Shown: positions 38,034 to 48,389 of the stretch, one piece after another
Numbering within the stretch: the first letter of the stretch is position 1
Layout: each line of letters begins with the position of its first letter
Origin: Methylobacterium sp. Leaf112
GTDB lineage: Bacteria > Pseudomonadota > Alphaproteobacteria > Rhizobiales > Beijerinckiaceae
Reading direction: 5' to 3'
DNA length: 64,000 nt
NCBI RefSeq assembly: GCF_001423295.1
Contig: NZ_LMNG01000031.1
Location: forward strand, 448,431-512,430
Program-made: the position numbers and the translations under genes
The notes under the pieces: model-generated
The model's database searches: none
What the model saw: the letters and a program-made list of their open reading frames with translations, nothing else
What the model was told of the DNA's origin: nothing

Positions 38034-38059
38034 TGAACGTCGATTCAGATTTGGCCGTT
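38034..38059 (+). promoter_or_regulatory. Possible EcfG-type promoter
   Basis: TGAAC at 38034-38038, a 17-nt spacer and CGTT at 38056-38059. This is one mismatch from GGAAC-N16/17-CGTT, and it sits 87 bp before the gene at 38146 within an AT-rich stretch. Confidence 0.4.
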
Positions 38060-38145
38060 AACTACTTGAAGCCTCCCGGCCCGCATAGTCCAACCATAGA
38101 CACGGGCACAGACCGGCAAAGTCGAGACCGGAGAGGAATCAAGAC

Positions 38146-38583
38146 ATGATCAACCATTCGCTGCAGCTCTTCTGCAACCGTACCGTCGCCGCCGGCCGGA
38201 TCACGGCCGGCGACGTCCAGGCTCTCGCCCGCGACGTGCTGCCGGACGGCTTCCTTACCCGCGACGAGGCCGACATGCTCATCGCCCTCGACCGGGCCGT
38301 GCCGCAGATCGATGCCGCCTTCGGCCCCTTCCTCATCGCGTCCATCGTCGATTTCGCAGTCTGGGGCGAGCGGCCCACGGGCACCATCGATGCCGGCACC
38401 GCCCGCTGGCTCGCCGCCTCCCTGCGCAACGGCACCGGCCCGACGCTCCTCGCCGGTCAGATCGCCCAGGCCGTGGTCCGCGAGGCCCAGTCGTGCGACG
38501 AAGCCCTCATCGCCTTCGCCCTGGAAGCCAACCGGCGCCGCGCCGCCGAGCCGGCCCGGATGGAGTTCCTCGCCGCGGCCTGA
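38146..38583 (+). CDS. Hypothetical protein, probably all-alpha and cytoplasmic
   Basis: 145 residues, no signal peptide or TM segment. Helical, acidic composition (ITAGDVQALARDVLPDGFLTRDEADMLIALDRAVPQ...) with Ala/Arg-rich C-terminus. The shape vaguely recalls TerB-like or calcium-independent EF-type helical bundles, but no motif is decisive. GGAGAGGAA lies about 10 nt before the ATG. A stress-type promoter candidate is upstream and pccA follows 196 bp downstream. Not recognised. Confidence 0.75.
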   Translation: MINHSLQLFCNRTVAAGRITAGDVQALARDVLPDGFLTRDEADMLIALDRAVPQIDAAFGPFLIASIVDFAVWGERPTGTIDAGTARWLAASLRNGTGPTLLAGQIAQAVVREAQSCDEALIAFALEANRRRAAEPARMEFLAAA

Positions 38584-38779
38584 GAGGTCCTGCGGCGCGA
38601 GCCTCCTGCAGGGCGAACGACCGGGGCAAGCCCCGGGCGCGCCGGGCGAGCACCGAACCGAAGAAACCCCGTCGTGCCGGGCCGGTCAGCTTTCCGAAGT
38701 CGGAGAACTGCTTTAACGGGAACGAGCTTGGGCGTCCCGCGCGCCCCGACCTTTCCTGACCGACCAGAGTGCCGGACCG

Positions 38780-40783
<2,004 letters not shown>

Positions 40784-40796
40784 CGCGGCGCGGCCC

Positions 40797-41228
40797 GTGC
40801 CGCTCTACTTCGCCTACGGGGCCAACATGGACGCGGCCGCCATGGCCGCGCGCTGCCCCGGCTCGCGCCTGATCGGGCAGGGCCGGCTCAACCGCCACCG
40901 CTTCATCGTGATGCGCGAGGGCTACGCCTCGGTGGTGCGTGATCCGCGCGCCACCGTGTGGGGCGTGGTCTGGGAACTCGCGCTGGCCGACGTACCGGCG
41001 CTGGATCGCTACGAGGGCGTGGCCGGCGGCCTCTACACCAAGGCCTACCAGCCCGTCACCCTGAAGGGCGGAGCCAAGCGTGCCCTGATCTATCTCGGCG
41101 GCAGCTCCGCCCAGGGAGCACCGCGTCCGGGCTACCTCGAATCGGTCCTGGCGGCGGCGGATGCGGCGCAGCTGCCGACCCCTTATATTGCCGAACTGCG
41201 CGGCTGGCTGCGGGGCCGGGCCGCCTGA
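40797..41228 (+). CDS. Gamma-glutamylcyclotransferase-family protein
   Basis: 143 residues from a GTG 13 bp after pccA. FAYGANMD near the N-terminus is the family phosphate-loop-like motif (Y-G-x-N). The catalytic Glu is probably in ALDRYEGVAGGLY (near residue 66). The family includes glutathione-degrading and gamma-glutamylamine cyclotransferases that release 5-oxoproline. It forms a run with acyP downstream (13 bp gap). The specific substrate is unknown. Confidence 0.88.
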   Translation: MPLYFAYGANMDAAAMAARCPGSRLIGQGRLNRHRFIVMREGYASVVRDPRATVWGVVWELALADVPALDRYEGVAGGLYTKAYQPVTLKGGAKRALIYLGGSSAQGAPRPGYLESVLAAADAAQLPTPYIAELRGWLRGRAA

Positions 41229-41241
41229 CAGGAGCATTGCC

Positions 41242-41520
41242 ATGAGCCGGATCAGAACCGTCGAGGCGATCATCCACGGCCGCGTGCAGGGCGTCGGCTA
41301 CCGGTTCTGGACCAAGGGCGAGGCCGAGCGCCTCGGCCTCTCGGGCCACGTCCGCAACCGGTCCGACGGCACCGTGGCGGCGACCTTTTCGGGGGAGGCC
41401 CACGCCGTCGCGGCCATGCTCGCCGCTTGCCGGCAGGGGCCTCCAGGGGCCCGCGTGACGGAGATCACCGAGGCGGAGGGACCGGTCCCGGCGGCGGGCT
41501 TTCAGATCCTGCACGACTGA
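41242..41520 (+). CDS. acyP: Acylphosphatase
   Basis: 92 residues, normal size. GRVQGVGYRFW contains the phosphate-binding loop and catalytic Arg. The catalytic Asn lies in GHVRNRSDGTV. It hydrolyses acyl phosphates such as acetyl phosphate or carbamoyl phosphate in the cytoplasm. AGGAG precedes the ATG by 7 nt. It sits in the pccA-GGCT-acyP run. Confidence 0.95.
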   Translation: MSRIRTVEAIIHGRVQGVGYRFWTKGEAERLGLSGHVRNRSDGTVAATFSGEAHAVAAMLAACRQGPPGARVTEITEAEGPVPAAGFQILHD

Positions 41521-41610
41521 AACGGCCGCACGGGCCCGACCCTGGACAGGGAGCGGCCATCCGGGCTAGCGCCGGAGCGGTCGCGATCGGCCCGGCATCA
41601 GGCGCACCCG

Positions 41611-42333
41611 ATGATCACGGCGGACTTCTCCTACCTCGATTTCGCGGCCCTGTGCTTCTTCGTGGCGGCCTGGGCCGGCTACGGCATGGCGGTCTCGCGG
41701 ATGCGGGGCCGGCGCACGAGCCTGAGCCAGATCATGAACCGCCAGCGCGAGATCTGGGCGGAGCAGCTCATCCACCGCGACAACCGGGTGGTGGACACCA
41801 CCATCAACGCCTCCCTCCAGAACGGTACCGCGTTCTTCGCCTCGACCTCCCTCATCGCGCTCGGCGGCGTCCTGACCCTGTCGCGCTCGGGCGACGACGT
41901 ACTGACCCTGTTCGGGGCGCTGCCCTTCGGCGCCGTCGCCACCCGGACGACCTGGGAGATCAAGGTCGCGGGGCTGGCGGTGGTGTTCATCTACGCCTTC
42001 TTCAAATTCTCCTGGGCCTACCGGCTGTTCAATTACGGGGCGATCCTGCTCGGCGCGGTGCCGCCCAAGGGCTCCAGCGCCAGCATGGCCGAGATGGAAC
42101 TCGCCGCGCGGCGTGCCTCCGCGATGAACATCGCGGCCGGGTCCCATTTCGCGCGCGGGCAGCGGGCGTTCTTCTTCGCGCTCGCCTATCTCGGATGGTT
42201 CGTGAGCCCAGTTCTGCTGTTTCTCACCACGACGGCGGTGGTCTGCGTGATGTGGCGACGTCAGTTCAGTTCGAAAATTCGCGCCGCCCTCCTGGCGCAG
42301 GACGACGGGACAGGGCAGGGGTTGGACCCATGA
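41611..42333 (+). CDS. DUF599 membrane protein
   Basis: 240 residues with four hydrophobic segments (about 10-27, 70-88, 118-136, 190-215). The DUF599 pattern is visible: MNRQREIWAEQLIHRDNRVVD after the first helix, LQNGTAFFASTSLIALGG, and KFSWAYRLFNYGAILLGAVP. Function unknown for the family. The stop overlaps the start of the next gene (ATGA), so the pair is translationally coupled. Confidence 0.88.
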   Translation: MITADFSYLDFAALCFFVAAWAGYGMAVSRMRGRRTSLSQIMNRQREIWAEQLIHRDNRVVDTTINASLQNGTAFFASTSLIALGGVLTLSRSGDDVLTLFGALPFGAVATRTTWEIKVAGLAVVFIYAFFKFSWAYRLFNYGAILLGAVPPKGSSASMAEMELAARRASAMNIAAGSHFARGQRAFFFALAYLGWFVSPVLLFLTTTAVVCVMWRRQFSSKIRAALLAQDDGTGQGLDP

Positions 42334-42797
42334 CCAATCCGAAGAAACCACCCCGCAAGACCGCCATCGCCCGGATCGCCGCCGCGAAAGCCCTCAAGGG
42401 CAAGAAGGCCGCTGCCAAGAAGGCGGGCGAGGCACCTGGCACCAAGGCGCCGCCGGCCCCGAAGGCGGCAGCCCCACCACCCCCCGCGCCATCGGTCCGC
42501 AAGGGCCCCAGCGAGGAACTCATCGCCGAGACCATCCTGCGCCTCCTGGCCGAGCGCGGTCCCGGCAAGACCGTCTGCCCCTCGGAGGTTGCCCGCGACA
42601 TCGGCGGCGCCCAGCCCGAAGTGTGGAGCCCGATGATGCAGCCGGTGCGCCGCATCGCCGTGCGGATGACCAAGGCCGGTCAGATCGCGATCATGCGCAA
42701 GGGCAAGCCCGTGGAGGATGTCGACGATTTCCGCGGCATCTACCGGCTGGCGCTGCCAGCGGCCGACGTCGATTCGGCCGGAACCGACGAAGCCTGA
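42330..42797 (+). CDS. DUF3253 protein with Lys/Ala/Pro-rich N-terminus
   Basis: 155 residues. The first 55 are a low-complexity basic tail (AAAKALKGKKAAAKKAGE, then Pro/Ala-rich), reminiscent of histone-H1-like or DNA-binding tails. Residues 60-140 are a winged-helix-like DUF3253 domain (LRLLAERGPGKTVCPSEVAR, RMTKAGQIAIMRKGKPVED). Nucleic-acid binding is an inference. Coupled to the DUF599 gene by ATGA overlap. Its last 58 bp overlap the convergent DUF218 gene. Confidence 0.85.
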   Translation: MTNPKKPPRKTAIARIAAAKALKGKKAAAKKAGEAPGTKAPPAPKAAAPPPPAPSVRKGPSEELIAETILRLLAERGPGKTVCPSEVARDIGGAQPEVWSPMMQPVRRIAVRMTKAGQIAIMRKGKPVEDVDDFRGIYRLALPAADVDSAGTDEA

Positions 42798-43591
42798 GGC
42801 GCCGGCATCCAGGCGTCGGTGTAGCCGGCGAGCCGATAGACCACGAGGCCGATCCACTCCTTGACCACGACATCGAGGAGGGCGAGCCCGTCGGAGGCGA
42901 AGCTGTTGAAGCGCACCGCGTCGCGCGGCCCGGCGGTGCGGTAGTCGACGGGATAGGCGGCCACGGTGAAGCCCGCCGCGCGGAAACACCCGACGGCGCG
43001 CGGCATGTGCCAGGCCGAGGTGACGAGGAGCCAGCGCTCGCCGGGCTTCGGCTTGACGAGATCGGCGGTGAAGGCGGCGTTCTCGCGGGTGTTGCGCGAG
43101 CGGTTCTCTAGGATGAGACGGGTGCGCGGCAGGCCGAGGCCGTCGGCGGTGCGGCCGACGATTTCGGCTTCCGACACCTCGCCCGGCCGCAGCGCGGCGC
43201 TTCCGCCCGTGAAGGCGAGACGCGCGTCGGGATACCGCCGGGACAGATCGATGAGGGCGAGCTGGCGTTCCCCGGCGTCGTTGACGACGAACTGGTCGCG
43301 CGCCGCCGACAGGCGCGTCTCGACGCCGCCGCCGAGGACCACGATGCCGGTGACCGGGGTTCCGTCGTCGACGAAAGCCGGGAACCGATCCTCCAAAGGC
43401 AAGGCGACCCAGAGGGCGAGGGGCGAGAAACCGGCGACGAGAAGCCCGAGGCCCGCCGCCCCGGCGAGCACACGTCCGAAGCGACGCCAGCGCCCGACGG
43501 CTATGAGGAGCATCCCGGCGACCACGGCGAGAATCAGCGCGTTGGACGGCGTGATGACGAAGAAGATCAGCTTCGAGAACGGAAAGAACAT
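42740..43591 (-). CDS. YdcF/ElyC-type DUF218 envelope protein
   Basis: 283 residues. Two N-terminal TM segments (about 9-30 and 38-58) are followed by a periplasmic DUF218 domain: GIVVLGGGVETR, LAFTGGSAALRPGE, LENRSRNTRENAAF, LLVTSAWHMPRAVG. The E-x-x-S-x-N-T-x-E-N motif is characteristic. ElyC homologues influence peptidoglycan precursor (undecaprenyl-phosphate) supply. The exact role here is unknown. It overlaps the convergent DUF3253 gene by 58 bp. Confidence 0.9.
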   Translation of the reverse strand: MFFPFSKLIFFVITPSNALILAVVAGMLLIAVGRWRRFGRVLAGAAGLGLLVAGFSPLALWVALPLEDRFPAFVDDGTPVTGIVVLGGGVETRLSAARDQFVVNDAGERQLALIDLSRRYPDARLAFTGGSAALRPGEVSEAEIVGRTADGLGLPRTRLILENRSRNTRENAAFTADLVKPKPGERWLLVTSAWHMPRAVGCFRAAGFTVAAYPVDYRTAGPRDAVRFNSFASDGLALLDVVVKEWIGLVVYRLAGYTDAWMPAPQASSVPAESTSAAGSASR

Positions 43592-43639
43592 GGCGCGGGA
43601 GCGGCCTTCAGGGGAGGGAACGCGAGACCCGGACCGGCC

Positions 43640-44689
43640 TCATGCCTCAGGGATCGGCGGGTAGGCATGGACACGACCCTGCGGATCCTCGACCCGCCAG
43701 CCGGCCGCCGTGGCGCGGAGGTAGTCCGGCCCCACCGGCACCTTGCCGTGGCCGCCGGGGATGTCGAGGACATAAAGCGGCTGGGCGAGGCCCGACAGCC
43801 GGCCGCGCAGATGCCCCATGAGGGCGCGCCCCGCATCGAGATCGGTGCGCAGGTGGCCGGTGCCGGGCGCGAGATCGCCGTGGTGGAGGTAATACGGCTT
43901 GATCCGATGCTCCACGAAAGTCCTCATCAGCCGGCCCAGGGTGGCGGGGTCGTCGTTGACGCCAGCGAGCAGCACGGTCTGGCTCACCATGGGAATGCCG
44001 GCATCGACGAGGCGGGCGATGGCCGCCGCCGCCGCGGGGGTGAATTCGCGCGGGTGGTTGGCGTGGAGCGCCACGAACACCGCGCCGCCGAACTGCTTCA
44101 GGGCCGCGACGAGGCCGTCGGTCACGGTCGCGGGCTCGACCACGGGGACGCGGGTGTGGAAGCGCAGCACCCGTACGTGCGGGATTTCCCGCAGCGCCGA
44201 GGCGATCCGGGCCAGCCGCCGGGGCGAAAGGGCGAAGGGGTCGCCGCCCGTGACCACCACTTCCCAGATCTCCGCCCGGCCGGCGATATAGGCGAAGACT
44301 GCATCGAGTTCGGCGTCGCTCAGGGTGCCGAGCCCGTCGGGGCCGACCCGCTCGCGGCGGAAGCAGAATCGGCAATAGACGGGGCAGACATGGAGCGGCT
44401 TCAGCAGCACCCGGTCGGGATAGCGGTGGACGAGGCCGGCGAGCGGGCTGTGGGCGTCGTCGCCGATGGGGTCGGCATCCTCCTCCGGGCGCGTCGCGAG
44501 TTCCTCCGCCCGCGGCACGAACTGGCGGGCGATGGGATCGTGGGGGTCGGCCGGATCGATGAGGTCGGCGAGATCCGGCGTCACCGACACGGCGTAGCGG
44601 GCGGCCACGGCCTCCAGGGCGGGGAGGGCCGCGGCGTCCACCAGCCCGGCCCGCGCGAGGTCGGCGGGGCTCTTCAGGGGGCGGTTCAC
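43640..44689 (-). CDS. epmB: EF-P (R)-beta-lysine-forming lysine 2,3-aminomutase
   Basis: 349 residues from a GTG at 44689 whose GTGA overlaps the epmA stop. Radical SAM cysteines are in HVCPVYCRFCFRRE, PLP and substrate motifs in EVVVTGGDPFALSPRRL, and the late YYLHHGDLAPGTGH is typical of the KamA family. Tight coupling to epmA and efp close by identify it as EpmB, which converts L-alpha-lysine to (R)-beta-lysine, rather than a catabolic KamA (also longer). Confidence 0.93.
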   Translation of the reverse strand: MNRPLKSPADLARAGLVDAAALPALEAVAARYAVSVTPDLADLIDPADPHDPIARQFVPRAEELATRPEEDADPIGDDAHSPLAGLVHRYPDRVLLKPLHVCPVYCRFCFRRERVGPDGLGTLSDAELDAVFAYIAGRAEIWEVVVTGGDPFALSPRRLARIASALREIPHVRVLRFHTRVPVVEPATVTDGLVAALKQFGGAVFVALHANHPREFTPAAAAAIARLVDAGIPMVSQTVLLAGVNDDPATLGRLMRTFVEHRIKPYYLHHGDLAPGTGHLRTDLDAGRALMGHLRGRLSGLAQPLYVLDIPGGHGKVPVGPDYLRATAAGWRVEDPQGRVHAYPPIPEA

Positions 44690-45735
44690 CGGCGCCCCCC
44701 GGTGACGGGCGTCCACAGCACATCCTCGATATGAGGCGCGCCGACGGCGAGCATCACCAGCCGGTCGAGGCCGAGCGCGATGCCGCTTGCCTCGGGCATG
44801 AGGGCGAGGGCGGCGAGGAACGCCTCGTCGATGGGGTAGCGCTCGCCGTAGACTCTCTCCTTCTCGTCCATCTCCAGGGTGAAGCGGCGGCGCTGCTCGG
44901 CCGGATCGGTGAGTTCGCCGAACGCGTTGGCGAGTTCGACGCCGCAGGCGTAGAGTTCGAATCGCTCGGCCACGCGCGGGTCGCGGGAGCTCGGCCGGGC
45001 CAGCGCCGCCTCGGACACCGGGTACTCGCACAGGATCGTCGGGCGCCCGATGCCGAGACCGGGCTCGATGCGGGCGACGAGAACGCGGCTGAAGAGGTCC
45101 GCCCAGGTGTCGTCCTCCGCCACCCGCAGGCCCGTTGCCAGAACGGCCGCCGCGAAGGCATCCCGATCCGTCGATCCGTCCGGCGCGACGGTGGCCAGGA
45201 GATCGATGCCGACCTCCGAAAAGGCCTCGGCAAGGGTCACGCGCCGGAAGGGTGCGAACGGGTCGGCCTCGCGGCCCCGGTAGGCGAGGCGCCGGGTGCC
45301 CGCCGCCTCGGCCGCCAGAGCCAGCATGTCGGCGCAATCGCGCATGAGTTCGGTGTAGTCCTCGCCCGCCCGATACCATTCGAGCATCGTGAACTCGGGG
45401 TGGTGCAGGGGGCCGCGCTCGCGGTTGCGGAACACCCGCGCGAAACTCACGATCCGGCGTTCGCCCGCCGCCAGCAGGGTCTTGCAGGCGAATTCCGGGG
45501 AGGTGTGCAGATAGAGCGGATGGCGCACGCCATCGGGACCGAGGATCTCCGTCGCGAAAGCGGAGAGATGTGCCTCGTTACCGGGCGACACCTGAAGGCT
45601 GGCGGCCTCGACCTCGATGAAATCGGCCGCCGCGAAATGGCCCCGCAGGGCGGCGGTGATGCGGTTGCGCGCCACCAGGGCCGGACGCCGGTCGGCGTGG
45701 CGGTCCGGATGCCACCAGGGGGAGGGAGCGGTCAT
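44686..45735 (-). CDS. epmA: EF-P lysine ligase (PoxA/GenX, LysRS paralogue)
   Basis: 349 residues. It is a class II LysRS catalytic core without the anticodon-binding domain. Motif 2 lies in RIVSFARVFRNRERGPLHHPEFTMLEWY (as overlapping pieces) and motif 3 in SGIALGLDRLVML. It adenylates beta-lysine and attaches it to the conserved lysine of EF-P. Slightly longer than E. coli EpmA (325). The start may be 45735 or 45747. Coupled to epmB, divergent from efp with 191 bp between. Confidence 0.94.
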   Translation of the reverse strand: MTAPSPWWHPDRHADRRPALVARNRITAALRGHFAAADFIEVEAASLQVSPGNEAHLSAFATEILGPDGVRHPLYLHTSPEFACKTLLAAGERRIVSFARVFRNRERGPLHHPEFTMLEWYRAGEDYTELMRDCADMLALAAEAAGTRRLAYRGREADPFAPFRRVTLAEAFSEVGIDLLATVAPDGSTDRDAFAAAVLATGLRVAEDDTWADLFSRVLVARIEPGLGIGRPTILCEYPVSEAALARPSSRDPRVAERFELYACGVELANAFGELTDPAEQRRRFTLEMDEKERVYGERYPIDEAFLAALALMPEASGIALGLDRLVMLAVGAPHIEDVLWTPVTGGRR

Positions 45736-45926
45736 CGCCGGGGCCATATCACGGGCGGCCGGGCGTCTCCACGTCTCAGGGCCTTCCTTCCATCCTCCAC
45801 CCGGTCCTGCGGCTGGCAACGGGGGCACGGATAGGGTAGTGGCGGAACGACGATGTCGCTCCCGTGGACCCGAACCGCGCCGGGGCGACCGACCCGTTTC
45901 TCGAGACACGAACAGGACCTGACCCC

Positions 45927-46493
45927 GTGAAGGTGATCGCTTCCACGCTCCGCAAGGGCAACGTCGTCGACAAGGATGGCAAGCTCTACGTCATCCTGAC
46001 GATCGAGAACATCCACCCGGGCAAGGGCACCCCGGTGACGCAGCTCGACATGCGCCGCATCACCGATGGGGTGAAGGTGTCCGAGCGCTACCGCACCACC
46101 GAGTCGGTGGAGCGTGCCTTCGTCGAGGACCGGGAGCACACCTTCCTGTACGAGGACGGCGAGGGCTTCCACTTCATGAACCCCGAGACCTACGATCAGG
46201 TGGCGATCCAGAAGGACGTGATCGGCGATGCCGCGCCCTACCTTCAGGAGGGCATGAAGGTGATGGTCTCGATCCACAACGACGTGGCGCTCACCGTCGA
46301 GCTGCCCCAGCGCGTCACCCTCGAGATTACCGAGACCGAGCCCGCCATGAAGGGCCAGACGGCGTCGTCGTCCTACAAGCCGGCCATCCTGTCGAACGGC
46401 GTGCGCACCGCCGTGCCGCCGCACATCGCCGTCGGCACCCGCGTCGTCATCATGACGGAAGACGGGTCCTACGTGGAGCGCGCCAAGGATTGA
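45927..46493 (+). CDS. efp: Translation elongation factor P
   Basis: 188 residues from a GTG at 45927 (AGGAC upstream), the standard EF-P length. The loop HPGKGTP places the modifiable Lys at position 33. Three beta-barrel domains are recognisable, ending with the usual TRVVIMTEDGSYVERAKD. EF-P relieves ribosome stalling at polyproline. The presence of epmA/epmB immediately upstream on the opposite strand fits a Lys- rather than Arg-modified EF-P. Confidence 0.97.
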   Translation: MKVIASTLRKGNVVDKDGKLYVILTIENIHPGKGTPVTQLDMRRITDGVKVSERYRTTESVERAFVEDREHTFLYEDGEGFHFMNPETYDQVAIQKDVIGDAAPYLQEGMKVMVSIHNDVALTVELPQRVTLEITETEPAMKGQTASSSYKPAILSNGVRTAVPPHIAVGTRVVIMTEDGSYVERAKD

Positions 46494-46497
46494 GGCG

Positions 46498-47514
46498 TCA
46501 TGGCGCCGGGGCCGTGCCCTCGGCGGCTTCGTAGCAGCCCTGCGACAGGGCCTGCGCCCTCGCCCGCTCGGCGACCGTGAAGGTCCGCTGCGCCTGCGCC
46601 CATAAACCGTCGCGGCGGAACGCGCCGACGACGCAGCGCGCCGCGACCCGACAGGCCGCGGCCTCGCCCCCGGTCGCGACGCAGTTGCGGGCATAGACCG
46701 TCCGAAACTCCGCCTCACCGGCGCGCGGATGCGGCCCGGTGAGGGCGGCTATGCCGGAGAACAGGGCCAGCAGCACGGGCTGGTGGACGAGGTAGACGGC
46801 GAGGCTGTGTCGCCCCGCCCAGGCGGTCGCCCGCCCGGGCCCCCGCACGGCCCGCCAGCGGCCGAGGCGGGTCTTCGCCAGGCGCGGTCCGCCGAGGCGC
46901 CCGGCGACGATCCCCACGAGGACCAATCCGAACCACGGGAACAGCGGCACGTAGTCGTTGGTCTGCGGCAACGTCTTGCCGAGGCCGAGGAAGAACAGGA
47001 CCGGGCTGTCGAGGGCGCTCCCGTCCGCCAAGCCCCACCCCGCAACACCGGGAGCCGCGATCACCAGGGCGGCGCAGACAGCCGTGACCACGGCCGGGGC
47101 GAACAGGAACGGCAGGGCGAGCACGCTGGCGACCGCGATGCAGTGCAGGATGCCGAAGAACACGTAGCTCCCGGGAAACAGCAGATAGGTGGCGACCGTG
47201 ACGGCCAGCGCCGCCCCGCCGATGCTGGCGAATCGTGTCAGCACCGCCCGTCGCCGGATGCCGGTGCCATGGGCGAGCACGAGGCCCGCCCCGACGAGGA
47301 TCAGGAAGCTGCCGGCGATGAGGTGGGCGGCGATCCGGCCGGGCGGCGTGAGCGCGTAATTCTCCGGGGTCAGCCGGAGGTACCCGAGATCCCAAGTGGC
47401 GTGGTAGGCCGCCATCGCCGCGAGCGCCAAGCCCCGGGCGACGTCGAGGGCGTCGATCCGCATCCGCGGGGGCGGAACGGGAGCCGCGTCGGAATCGGAA
47501 GGGGAGGGAGCCAT
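46498..47514 (-). CDS. DUF1624 (heparan-alpha-glucosaminide N-acetyltransferase-like) membrane protein
   Basis: 338 residues with eight or so hydrophobic segments. The N-terminal RIDALDVARGLALAAMAAYH followed by TWDLGYL is the acyltransferase-type signature of DUF1624. A C-terminal charged tail of about 70 residues with four Cys (NCVAT, AACRVAARCVV, GCYEAAE) looks exported and may be disulfide-bonded, an unusual addition. The substrate is unknown. The start at 47514 is tentative, with an ATG at 47466 also fitting. Convergent with efp, 4 bp apart. Confidence 0.84.
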   Translation of the reverse strand: MAPSPSDSDAAPVPPPRMRIDALDVARGLALAAMAAYHATWDLGYLRLTPENYALTPPGRIAAHLIAGSFLILVGAGLVLAHGTGIRRRAVLTRFASIGGAALAVTVATYLLFPGSYVFFGILHCIAVASVLALPFLFAPAVVTAVCAALVIAAPGVAGWGLADGSALDSPVLFFLGLGKTLPQTNDYVPLFPWFGLVLVGIVAGRLGGPRLAKTRLGRWRAVRGPGRATAWAGRHSLAVYLVHQPVLLALFSGIAALTGPHPRAGEAEFRTVYARNCVATGGEAAACRVAARCVVGAFRRDGLWAQAQRTFTVAERARAQALSQGCYEAAEGTAPAP

Positions 47515-47691
47515 GCCGCTCGCCGTACCATCGAACCGGCGCCCCCGCGATCCCCTGTGGCACCGGCACCCGCGTCCCGAACAATGCAACATGGATCAAC
47601 CCGGCGGGTGATCAATTAGGCTTCCGGAAGGTGACGACTTCGTTAATCTCCCTTCCGGATCGCGTGGCGTGATTCGGGTGTGGGTTGCTGA

Positions 47692-48309
47692 ATGTCGGAC
47701 GATTTCGGGGCGGGCTCCTACGGGGGGCATTCGGCTGACACGCACGCGGATGCCCGCTCCGGCGAAGGCCTGGGTGGCGAGGTCCAGCGCCCCCTCGACC
47801 TCATCGAGGTCGCCGGCCGCATCAAGTGGTTCGACGTCGCCAAGGGCTTCGGCTTCATTGTTCCCGACGACGGGACGGCCGACGTGCTGCTGCACATCAC
47901 CTGCCTGCGCCGCGACGGCCATCAATCCGCCAGCGAGGGCGCGCGCGTCGTCGTCGAGGCCACGGAGCGGCCGCGCGGCTGGCAGGCGTTCCGGGTGATC
48001 TCCCTCGATCAATCCACCGCCCTGCACCCGTCCGAACTGCCGATGCCGCGTACCCATGTGAGCGTCACGCCGACGAGCGGACTCGAGACGGCCGTAGTGA
48101 AGTGGTTCAACCGCCTGCGCGGCTTCGGCTTCCTCAGCCGAGGGGACGGCACGCCCGACATCTTCGTGCACATGGAGACGCTTCGTCGCTACGGCATCGC
48201 CGAACTCAAGCCCGGCGAGACCGTTCTCGTCCGCTACGGCGACGGCTCCAAGGGCAAGATGGCGGCGGAAGTCCGCTTTCCCGACGGTGTGCTGCCCGCC
48301 TCGCACTGA
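47692..48309 (+). CDS. Two-domain cold-shock protein
   Basis: 205 residues carrying two cold-shock domains. CSD1 lies near 42-108 (GRIKWFDVAKGFGFIVPDDG, DVLLHIT) and CSD2 near 137-200 (AVVKWFNRLRGFGFLSRGDG, DIFVHMETLRR). The RNP1/RNP2 aromatic residues are kept in both. Single-stranded nucleic acid binding is expected. The first 40 residues are Gly/Asp-rich and disordered. It is followed 79 bp later by a DUF192 gene, a pairing often seen in Alphaproteobacteria. Confidence 0.92.
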   Translation: MSDDFGAGSYGGHSADTHADARSGEGLGGEVQRPLDLIEVAGRIKWFDVAKGFGFIVPDDGTADVLLHITCLRRDGHQSASEGARVVVEATERPRGWQAFRVISLDQSTALHPSELPMPRTHVSVTPTSGLETAVVKWFNRLRGFGFLSRGDGTPDIFVHMETLRRYGIAELKPGETVLVRYGDGSKGKMAAEVRFPDGVLPASH

Positions 48310-48350
48310 CACCGCCCGCCACCGACGAACCTTCGATCGACGATCGTCCC

Positions 48351-48389
48351 ACCGAAGATTTTGCCACCGAAGATTTTGCCACCGACGAA
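48351..48389. repeat. Tandem 15-bp repeat before the DUF192 gene
   Basis: ACCGAAGATTTTGCC occurs twice without mismatch (48351-48365, 48366-48380), followed by a partial third unit ACCGACGAA running into the ATG of the DUF192 gene. Confidence 0.9.

Noticed and set aside
43640..44689. Catabolic lysine 2,3-aminomutase
   Set aside because: The overlap with epmA and neighbouring efp, plus the short length, point to EpmB.
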